A DNA stretch of 12,648 bases, taken from NCBI GenBank assembly GCA_036555005.1, contig DATBME010000119.1:1-12648 (forward strand), read 5' to 3'. The notes beneath the pieces are model-generated. The model saw only the letters and a program-made list of their open reading frames with translations. It was not told the DNA's origin and made no database searches. Positions 6,926-12,648 of this stretch are shown piece by piece (position 1 is the stretch's first letter; every line of letters starts with the position of its first letter). Position numbers and translations under genes: made by a program. The DNA is from DASSCW01 sp036555005 (lineage in GTDB: Bacteria; Chloroflexota; Limnocylindria; QHBO01).

Positions 6926-6935
6926 TCAGCACCTA

Positions 6936-8501
6936 ATGGTGTTTCGGGACGCGCTCGGCCGGCGCCTGGCCCCGCTCTACCTGTCGACCTTCTTCGGCGG
7001 GCTCGCGCTGTGGGTGCCGATCGAGAAGCTCTTCATGACCCAGATCGGGTTCACCTCCGCATCGGTCGGCCTCATGGCGGCCGTGTACGCGGTGGTGGTG
7101 CCGGTCCTGGAGATACCGTCCGGCGTGCTGGCCGACCGATGGAGCCGCCGCGGGGTCCTGATCCTCGCCACCCTGGCGGTGATCGTCAGCGTCATCATCG
7201 GCGGCTTCAGCCAGAGCGTGACCGCCTACATCGTCGCGGCGGCATTCCTGGGCGTCTTCTTTGCGCTCCAGACGGGGACCCTGGAGTCGATCGTGTACGA
7301 CGCGGTGCTCGAGGAGACGGGTGACAGCGAGGCGTTCGAGCGCACCATGGGGCGGGTGCGGCTGATCGAGAGCGCCGCGCTGGTGGCCAGTGCCCTGGCG
7401 GGTGGCCTGATCGCCCAGTTCGCCCCGCTGCGGGCGACCTACTTCCTGACAGCGCCCCTGCTGGCGCTTTCCGCGGTGATGCTCCTCTGGTTGCGCGAGC
7501 CGCAGCTCCACCGGGCGGAGGAGCGCGATTCTCTGCGCGGCCAGATCCAGGCAACCGTCCGGGCGGTCCTCGGCGGCGGCCACCTGCGGGCCATCATCGC
7601 GCTCACCGTCGTCGGTGCTCTGCTCATGCAGGGGATGCTCGAATTCGGTCCGCTGTGGCTGGTGGCGCTGCTCGTGCCGCCGTTCCTGTACGGGCCGCAC
7701 TGGGCGGGTCTCACCTCCGCGCTGGGGCTTGGCGCGGTGCTGGGCGCGCGCAGGTGGTTCACGCGCGAATGGACGGTCCGGGTCTTCGCCGTGGCGGTCG
7801 TCGCTTGCTGTGTCCTGCTCGTGGTGAGCGACCACGCCGTCCTGGTCATCGGCGTCCAGGTCGCGCTGATGCTGCTCGTCGTGGCGGTCAGCATCCCGGT
7901 CACGCGCCGGCTGCACGATGCGGTACCGTCGACCATCCGCGCCGGCGTAGCGTCCGGGGTAGGCACGCTCACGTGGCTTGCCTTCGTGCCCTTCGCGGTC
8001 GTCTTTGGCGTCGTCAGCCAGGCGGCGGGATTGGACCGCGGCGCCTGGCTCTTCGTGGCCATCGGCGTGATCACGGCCCTGTTGATGCTCTTCGTGCTTC
8101 CCCGTGCCCGTCCGGCGGTCGCGCAGGCCGGCCTCGAAGGGGCAGCCGCCGCCCTGCCGTCGATGGCGATCCAGCCGGCGTTTCCACCTGACCGATTCCT
8201 CCCGCCCGATGACCCCGCCTGGCCGGGCCACTGGGCCAACCCTCCCTCGGCGTGGGCCGGGTCAGGCCTGCCAACCGACAGCCCCGAGGCGCTCGAGGAG
8301 GTTCGGTCTGCGCTGATCGACCTGCCCGCCGAGGCGCGCCAGGTGATCGTGCTGCGCGACGTGGAGGGTCGATCACCGAAGGACGTCGAGGACGCCCTCG
8401 GCCTGAGCGCCGAGCGCGAGCGAGCGCTGCTGCACCATGCCCGCGGGCAGGTGCGTGGCCGCCTGGAGCGACACTTCCAACGCGCGGAGGGGGCGTCATG
8501 A
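6936..8501 (+). CDS. MFS transporter fused to a C-terminal sigma-70 region 4-like domain
   Basis: This 521-residue protein joins two unrelated parts. Residues 1 to about 393 form a full major facilitator transporter with about twelve hydrophobic segments and the loop 2-3 signature GVLADRWSRRG at 63-73; the cargo is unknown. From about 413 it changes to the pattern of an ECF sigma factor's second half: a proline/tryptophan-rich linker (FLPPDDPAWPGHWANPPSAW, 421-440), then a region 4 domain at about 451-511 with LPAEARQVIVLRDVEGRS, DVEDALGLS and ALLHHARGQVRGRLE. Sigma region 2 is absent. A standard MFS has both ends in the cytoplasm, so the domain would be cytosolic and membrane-tethered. The frame is continuous with no stop or obvious frameshift. 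An in-frame ATG at 8163 lacks a well-spaced ribosome site. The next gene, overlapping by ATGA, is an anti-sigma factor. Whether the sigma part binds DNA or is a remnant is unknown. Confidence 0.87.
   Translation: MVFRDALGRRLAPLYLSTFFGGLALWVPIEKLFMTQIGFTSASVGLMAAVYAVVVPVLEIPSGVLADRWSRRGVLILATLAVIVSVIIGGFSQSVTAYIVAAAFLGVFFALQTGTLESIVYDAVLEETGDSEAFERTMGRVRLIESAALVASALAGGLIAQFAPLRATYFLTAPLLALSAVMLLWLREPQLHRAEERDSLRGQIQATVRAVLGGGHLRAIIALTVVGALLMQGMLEFGPLWLVALLVPPFLYGPHWAGLTSALGLGAVLGARRWFTREWTVRVFAVAVVACCVLLVVSDHAVLVIGVQVALMLLVVAVSIPVTRRLHDAVPSTIRAGVASGVGTLTWLAFVPFAVVFGVVSQAAGLDRGAWLFVAIGVITALLMLFVLPRARPAVAQAGLEGAAAALPSMAIQPAFPPDRFLPPDDPAWPGHWANPPSAWAGSGLPTDSPEALEEVRSALIDLPAEARQVIVLRDVEGRSPKDVEDALGLSAERERALLHHARGQVRGRLERHFQRAEGAS
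8486..8493 (+). promoter_or_regulatory. Ribosome binding site of the anti-sigma factor gene
   Basis: GGAGGGGG lies inside the last codons of the MFS-sigma4 gene. Its GGAGG core ends seven bases before the ATG at 8498, which decides that start over longer readings of the same frame. Confidence 0.65.
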
Positions 8502-8767
8502 CCAGTCGTCCGCAGCCCGAAGCGGATCTGCAGTGCGTCGAGGTGGTCGAAGGCCTCACCGCCTACCTCGATGGGGCGGTGGACGAGGGGCAGCGCCGCC
8601 GCATCGACAGCCATCTCGCCGGCTGTGCCGGATGCAGCGCCGCCCTCGATCAGTTCCGAACGACCATCAAACTGTCGGGTCGCCTCACGGCCGCTGACGT
8701 CAGCAGCCTGGACCCGCTCACCCGCGACCGGCTCGAAACGACGCTGCGACGCCCTCGACGCAAGTAG
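8498..8767 (+). CDS. Zinc-finger (zf-HC2/ZAS) anti-sigma factor, soluble
   Basis: This small 89-residue protein has the ZAS anti-sigma fold. The H-x3-C-x2-C motif is His39, Cys43 and Cys46 (HLAGCAGC), and Cys13 in the leading C-x-E-V-V-E-x-L helix supplies the fourth zinc ligand, so the site looks complete. AYLDGAVDEGQRRRIDSHL is typical of the helix before the motif. There is no membrane segment, so it is a cytoplasmic form. Family members sequester an ECF sigma factor and release it on oxidative or other stress. Here the cognate position, immediately upstream with a four-base overlap, is taken by the MFS-sigma4 fusion rather than a complete sigma factor. It may bind the sigma4 domain of that fusion, act on a sigma factor elsewhere, or be a leftover partner. 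A strong GGAGG supports the start. It ends two bases from the convergent cyclase gene. Confidence 0.85.
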   Translation: MTSRPQPEADLQCVEVVEGLTAYLDGAVDEGQRRRIDSHLAGCAGCSAALDQFRTTIKLSGRLTAADVSSLDPLTRDRLETTLRRPRRK

Positions 8768-8772
8768 GCCTA
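8765..8772. other. TAGGCCTA palindrome formed by two convergent stop codons
   Basis: The rightward anti-sigma gene stops with TAG at 8765-8767 and the leftward cyclase gene with TAG read from 8772 to 8770. With the two bases between them they form a perfect 8-base palindrome. There is no room for a terminator between the genes. Confidence 0.35.
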
Positions 8773-9858
8773 GCGCATCGCCACCACGTTGCTGGCCAGC
8801 ACCGGCTGGGTCAGGCCCTTGAGCGTCAGCTCGCCGACGGGTTCCGACTCGATCAGCTCCTGGAGCAGCGCCTGGGCGTGAGGGCTCAGCAGGATCTGAC
8901 CGGCCGCGGCCTGGCTCGACAGGCGCGAAGCGAGGATGGTCACGTTGCCGATGGCGCCGTAGTCGTGGCGTCCGTCATAGCCGATCCGGCCCAGGGTCGC
9001 GTGGCCCACCGCGATCCCAACGCCGAAGCCCAGCTCGTACCCCTGCTGCCGCCAGGCGGCGGCCAGGTCGTCGAAGTGCTCGCGCATCGCGATCGCCATC
9101 CTGACAGCGCGCTCGACGTGGTCATCCTGCGGAATCGGGTCGTTGAAGAAGACCATGACGCCGTCGCCGGCGAAGTGCTCCAGCGTGCCGCCGTGCTCGG
9201 TGATCGCGGTGCCCATCATGTGGTGGTACTGGCTGAGGAGCGTCATCAGCTCCTCCGGGTCCGCTCGCTCGGCGAAGGCCGTGAAGCCGCGCAGGTCGCA
9301 GAAGGCGACCGTGATCTCGCGCCGATGACCGGCCAGCAGCTGCTCCCCGTCGGCCGAGGAGACGAGGGCGGCAACCTGCGGCGAGAGGAAGCGGCTCAGC
9401 TCCTCCTTCTGGCGCTGAATGGTGCGGTTGAGGGCCGCCTGGCGCTCGAACGACTCCTGCTCCACGTCGTGAAGGCGCTTGGCTGCCAGCGAGGCGTTGA
9501 TCCGCGCGGCCAGGATGGACGCGTTGATCGGCTTCGGCAGATAGTCCGTCGCGCCCAGCTCGATGCACCGGACCACGCTGTCCAGCTCCTCGACCCCGGA
9601 GACGATGAGCACCGGGATGTGGCGCGTCGCATCATCGGCCTTCATGGCGGCCAGCGTCTGGTAGCCGTCGAGCTCGGGCATCAGGACGTCCAGCAGGACG
9701 ACGTCCACGCCTCCCGCCTCCGCCGCCAGCAGCTCCAACGCCAGGGCGCCGTTCTCCGCCTGGATGACCTTGAGGCCCAGGCCCTCCAGCAGCTTCACCA
9801 GGATCAGGCGGTTGACCGCGCTGTCGTCGACGACGAGGGCCGTACCCGTACCGATCAC
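8770..9858 (-). CDS. Response regulator with class III nucleotide cyclase output (REC-CHD)
   Basis: This 362-residue protein has a receiver domain (about 4-125) with the acidic pair Asp11/Asp12, phospho-acceptor Asp57 in LLDVLMPELDG and Lys109 in LPKPIN. A helical, probably coiled-coil segment follows (about 125-165). Next comes a class III cyclase domain (about 178-362) with metal aspartates Asp188 (FCDLRGFT) and Asp232 (FAGDGVMVFF), the adenine-type Asp299 and Arg312. The substrate-lysine position is His228, and the transition-state asparagine position is Ile308 where relatives usually keep Asn. Activity may be weak or lost. GTG at 9858 is chosen because it forms a GTGA overlap with the HPt stop and begins just before the first receiver strand; a longer reading from GTG at 9912 would overlap the HPt gene by 58 bases. 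It is the likely final acceptor of the phosphorelay encoded with it. Confidence 0.88.
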   Translation of the reverse strand: MIGTGTALVVDDSAVNRLILVKLLEGLGLKVIQAENGALALELLAAEAGGVDVVLLDVLMPELDGYQTLAAMKADDATRHIPVLIVSGVEELDSVVRCIELGATDYLPKPINASILAARINASLAAKRLHDVEQESFERQAALNRTIQRQKEELSRFLSPQVAALVSSADGEQLLAGHRREITVAFCDLRGFTAFAERADPEELMTLLSQYHHMMGTAITEHGGTLEHFAGDGVMVFFNDPIPQDDHVERAVRMAIAMREHFDDLAAAWRQQGYELGFGVGIAVGHATLGRIGYDGRHDYGAIGNVTILASRLSSQAAAGQILLSPHAQALLQELIESEPVGELTLKGLTQPVLASNVVAMR

Positions 9859-10232
9859 GTGTCGGACGCCCGTTCGATCCACGCCTTGAGCGCCTCGACG
9901 GCCGGCGGCCACTCGCTTCGGGCGGCGTTCATGCTCACCCGATCGCCCGGACCCAGCGCCCCGCTCCGTCCGGCCATCTCAAGGTCGCGCGCGAGCTGCG
10001 ACAGCCGCATCGCTCCCATCGAGGCGCTGGACGACTTGACGGTGTGGGCCGGTCGGACCAGCGCTGCCGCGTCGTCCGCGTCAACGGCGGCGGCCATCGC
10101 GTCGAGCTGGGCGGGCGTGTCCGCCAGGTAGGTATCCAGGAGCTCGCCGACGAAGCCGATGTCGTCGCCGGTGGCGGCCATCATCTCCGCCAGGACCTCC
10201 TCATCGATGGTGGGTGCATCAGCGTCCGGCAC
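9855..10232 (-). CDS. Stand-alone histidine phosphotransfer (HPt) protein
   Basis: This 125-residue helical protein carries the HPt signature AHTVKSSSASMGA, with phosphorylatable His63 and Lys66 three residues on, in the second long helix of a predicted four-helix bundle. The preceding FVGELLDTYLADTPAQLDAM and the following LSQLARDLEMAGR segments match the usual flanking helices. It would carry phosphate between the hybrid kinase's receivers and the receiver-cyclase encoded next. The GTG at 10232 is preceded by AGGA (four-base gap) and AAGG (nine-base gap) and overlaps the kinase's end by 14 bases. Reading further upstream would use the kinase's tail in another frame and gives an arginine-rich, unlikely sequence. 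Its own stop forms GTGA with the next start. The three genes are thus translationally chained. Confidence 0.87.
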   Translation of the reverse strand: MPDADAPTIDEEVLAEMMAATGDDIGFVGELLDTYLADTPAQLDAMAAAVDADDAAALVRPAHTVKSSSASMGAMRLSQLARDLEMAGRSGALGPGDRVSMNAARSEWPPAVEALKAWIERASDT

Positions 10233-12648
10233 GTGATCCTGCCTTCGCTTTGGCGCCGGCTCGGCGGGCGCTTGACGGCTTCGCCTTCCTGCGGGCAGAG
10301 GCCGGCACACGCTCCAGCGCCGCCGCCAGCTCGGTCGGCCGAATCGGCTTGCTGATGTAGTCGTCCATGCCAGCCGCCAGGCATGCTTCTCGGTCACCGG
10401 CCATGGCATTCGCGGTCATGGCGACGATCTGGAGGGGCCGATCCGGCCACTGCGCGCGGATGCGGCGGGTGGCCTCCAGCCCGTCCAGCTCGGGCATCTG
10501 CACGTCCATCAGCACCACGTCGAAGTCGTCGCGCTCGAGCGCGTCGATCGCCTGCTGTCCGTCGCCGGCCACCTCCGCCTCGTAGCTCAGCTGGCTGAGC
10601 AGCCTCAGCGCCAGCTTCTGGTTCACCGCGTTGTCCTCGGCGAGCAGGATGCGCAGCTTGCGCCGCTTGCCTCGCGGCTTGCCGTTCGCTCGCTCCTTCC
10701 GAGCCGATGCCTTGCGTTGCGGTTCGGCCACCACGGCCCCCAGGAGGATCGTCGCGATCATGTCGTGGAGCGCCGACGGCTTGACCGGCTTGGCCAGCCA
10801 GCCTGCCACGTTCGCCTCCTCGCGCTCGCGCAGGCCAACCGACGAGAGGATGACGACGGGCGGCCGCGCTGCCGCGCCGTTCGCCGCGGCCGCCCGCGCG
10901 GCGAACTCCACCCCGTCCATCTCGGGCATGAGCAGGTCTGACAGGATGATGTCGAACGCCTTGCGGCCGCTTCGCAGCCATCGCAGCGCCTCGGCCGGGG
11001 AGCCGGTCTCCTTCGGATCCATGCCCCACTTGGCCGTCTGGGCCACCAGGATCCGGCGGTTGGTGGCGTTGTCGTCGACGATCAGCACCCGCTGGCCCGA
11101 GAGGTCGGCCTTGATCCGTGGCGGGCGGCTGGATTTGACGGCGCTTGGCGCCGCCACCGGCATGCGCACGACCAGCGAGAAGATGCTGCCCTGGCCGGCC
11201 ACGCCGCTGCTCTCAGCGGTGAGCGAGCCATCCATCAGCTCGGCCAGGCGGCGCGAGATGGCCAGGCCCAGACCCGTGCCGCCGTATCGCCGCGCGATGG
11301 AGGCATCCAGCTGGCTGAATGACTGGAAGAGCCGGCCCATGGCGGCCGCCCGAATGCCGATGCCCGTGTCACGGACGTCCACCGTGATCTCCCATCGGGC
11401 TGCGCCGCCGCGACGGACGGCCTCCAGCTGGCTGCCACCAACCGTCACCAGCACCTCGCCGGCCTCGGTGAACTTCACGGCGTTCGACAGGAGGTTGAGC
11501 AGGATCTGGCGTAGCCGGCCGGCGTCACCCACCAGCGCCACAGGCAGGTCCTCGTCGATCGTGTAGACCAGCTCCAGGCCCTTCTTGGCGGCAGCCGGAG
11601 CCAGGATGTCGAGCGCCGCCTCGATCGCCTCGCGCAGCACGAACGGCCGCGCCTCCAGGTCGACGCGGCCGGCTTCGATCTTCGAGAAGTCGAGGACGTC
11701 GTTGATGATCGTCAGCAGCGCGTCGCCCGAGGTCCGAATCGTCTCGGCGAAGTCGCGTTGCTCGTCGTTCAGCGGGGTGTCGATCAGCAGGCCGCTCATG
11801 CCGATGACCGCGTTCAGCGGGGTCCGGATCTCGTGGCTCATGGCGGCCAGGAAGGAGCTCTTTGCCTCGTTGGCCTGTTCGGCCGCCTGGCGGGCCTCCT
11901 GGGCATCCTCGAACAGCCGGGCATTCTGGACGGCGACCCCGATGTTGGCCGCCACCGTGGCGAGCAGCCTGGCATCGGCATCGGCAAATCGGTTCTCGTG
12001 CTTCGTGCTCTGCACGCTGATGGCGCCGATGGCCGTGTCCCCGACCAGGATCGGCACCCCGAGGAAGGACCGCGCCCGCGTGCCGACGACCACCGAATGT
12101 CCGATCTCTTCGTCGGTGTTCAGCAGGACGCCTTCCCGACTCTGGATCATCTGCGACGTCAGGCCCTCACCCAGGCGCAGCGGCTCCTGCGGCTCTTGCC
12201 TGCCGTCCTCGATGTAGTACGGGAAGTCGATCACGGCCCGTTCCTCGTCCAGCAGGGCGATGAAGGCGATGTCCGCATCGAAGGCTTCCTGCAGCTTGTC
12301 GCCCACGATCGCCAGGAGCGGGGCCAGCTCCAGCTGGGTGGTCAGCGCCTCTCCGACGCTGTTGATCGTTCCGAGTTCCGCCACGCGCTTCTGGGTTTCC
12401 TCGATCAACCGTGCGGTGCGGAGAGCCACGCTCAGGCTGGCGGCGAGGGTGATGAGGAGCGAGACATCCTGCTCGTCGAAGGCATGCTCGCGGTCGAGGT
12501 TCTGCAGCGAGATGACGCCCATGATCTCGTCCCCCACCGACAGGGGCACGAAGATCGCCGACTTGGCGGGCTCACCCTTGATCTGCGCCGATTGGCCGAC
12601 CTCGCGCCCACGCTCGCGGAGCTTCTCGGCAATCAGCAATGGCTGCCG
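10219..12648 (-). CDS. Hybrid histidine kinase GAF-GAF-HisKA-HATPase-REC-REC (5' end outside window)
   Basis: The gene is open through the right edge, so its N-terminus is missing; residues here count from the codon at 12639. A first GAF domain is present only from its middle (to about 75; EIMGVISLQNLDREHAF at 38-54). A second GAF follows (about 90-243), then HisKA with His269 in MSHEIRTPLN, and an ATPase domain with the N-box Asn386, G1 DTGIG (424-428) and G2 GGTGLGL (453-459). Receiver 1 (about 516-630) has Asp522/523, Asp568 and Lys617. Receiver 2 (about 662-780) has Glu668/Asp669, Asp712, Thr742 and Lys764. All phosphorylation residues are intact. No membrane segment is visible, so it is probably a cytoplasmic sensor unless one lies upstream. 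A short Ala/Lys/Arg/Ser-rich tail ends the protein. It heads a relay with the HPt and receiver-cyclase genes. The TTG at 12639 is unlikely to be the true start because the GAF fold continues upstream. Confidence 0.93.
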   Translation of the reverse strand, partial: RQPLLIAEKLRERGREVGQSAQIKGEPAKSAIFVPLSVGDEIMGVISLQNLDREHAFDEQDVSLLITLAASLSVALRTARLIEETQKRVAELGTINSVGEALTTQLELAPLLAIVGDKLQEAFDADIAFIALLDEERAVIDFPYYIEDGRQEPQEPLRLGEGLTSQMIQSREGVLLNTDEEIGHSVVVGTRARSFLGVPILVGDTAIGAISVQSTKHENRFADADARLLATVAANIGVAVQNARLFEDAQEARQAAEQANEAKSSFLAAMSHEIRTPLNAVIGMSGLLIDTPLNDEQRDFAETIRTSGDALLTIINDVLDFSKIEAGRVDLEARPFVLREAIEAALDILAPAAAKKGLELVYTIDEDLPVALVGDAGRLRQILLNLLSNAVKFTEAGEVLVTVGGSQLEAVRRGGAARWEITVDVRDTGIGIRAAAMGRLFQSFSQLDASIARRYGGTGLGLAISRRLAELMDGSLTAESSGVAGQGSIFSLVVRMPVAAPSAVKSSRPPRIKADLSGQRVLIVDDNATNRRILVAQTAKWGMDPKETGSPAEALRWLRSGRKAFDIILSDLLMPEMDGVEFAARAAAANGAAARPPVVILSSVGLREREEANVAGWLAKPVKPSALHDMIATILLGAVVAEPQRKASARKERANGKPRGKRRKLRILLAEDNAVNQKLALRLLSQLSYEAEVAGDGQQAIDALERDDFDVVLMDVQMPELDGLEATRRIRAQWPDRPLQIVAMTANAMAGDREACLAAGMDDYISKPIRPTELAAALERVPASARRKAKPSSARRAGAKAKAGSRAGR

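Noticed and set aside
6933..8231. Long open frame antisense to the MFS-sigma4 gene
   Set aside because: Its composition is Arg/Asp/His/Gln-rich with no recognisable domain, as expected for the antisense of high-GC coding DNA. The plus strand encodes a clear MFS protein.
8163..8501. Separate small sigma region 4 gene starting at the ATG at 8163
   Set aside because: The nearest purine-rich stretch (near 8138-8145) is about 17 bases upstream, too far for normal initiation, and the frame is continuous with the transporter. Kept only as an alternative to the fusion.
9859..9912. Upstream GTG at 9912 as the start of the receiver-cyclase
   Set aside because: It would add 18 Gly/Arg-rich residues and overlap the HPt gene by 58 bases; the GTGA junction at 9858 is the better fit.
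8878..10131. Long open frame antisense to the receiver-cyclase and HPt genes
   Set aside because: No domain-like pattern, spans two real genes on the opposite strand and has no ribosome site.
12637..12639. TTG at 12639 as the true start of the hybrid kinase
   Set aside because: The frame stays open to the window edge and the first visible residues are already inside a GAF domain, so the gene begins outside the window.

Overview
The window is very GC-rich, densely coding DNA. G/C dominates third codon positions and there is no intergenic stretch over about 160 bases. It reads as a chromosomal segment of a high-GC bacterium. The hybrid kinase's GAF style, the deazaflavin (F420)-type oxidoreductase, the cupin-cyclase and the probable near-leaderless promoters suggest Chloroflexota (Limnocylindria/Ellin6529-like) or, less likely, Actinomycetota. 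This placement is inference from protein style. I saw no tRNA, rRNA, CRISPR array or insertion sequence.

Layout. (1) At 13-495 (+) there is an F420-type nitroreductase-family protein. (2) A leftward group runs from 3187 down to 488: a cupin/class III nucleotide cyclase fusion, a DedA-family membrane protein, and a Gfo/Idh/MocA oxidoreductase whose start overlaps the DedA stop by 8 bases. (3) After a 158-base divergent promoter region, a rightward group runs from 3346 to 8767. It holds an ABC-2 exporter (ATPase, then permease), a NarL-type sensor kinase and response regulator, an MFS transporter with a sigma-factor region-4 domain at its C-terminus, and a zinc-finger anti-sigma factor. (4) A leftward phosphorelay operon occupies 12648 down to 8770: a hybrid histidine kinase (cut by the window edge), a stand-alone HPt protein, and a receiver-cyclase response regulator.

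How the parts may work together. The ATPase/permease and kinase/regulator pairs each share an ATGA overlap and look like a sensor-controlled exporter cassette. The hybrid kinase, HPt and receiver-cyclase form a His-Asp-His-Asp relay that would end in a cyclic-nucleotide output, although both cyclase domains in the window have substitutions at catalytic positions. The most unusual object is the MFS-sigma4 fusion at 6936-8501. A complete 12-helix transporter continues in frame into what looks like the back half of an ECF sigma factor (inter-domain linker plus region 4, without region 2). It is followed, through an ATGA overlap, by a ZAS-type anti-sigma factor. It could be a membrane-tethered regulator or the remnant of a deletion that joined a transporter gene to a sigma gene.
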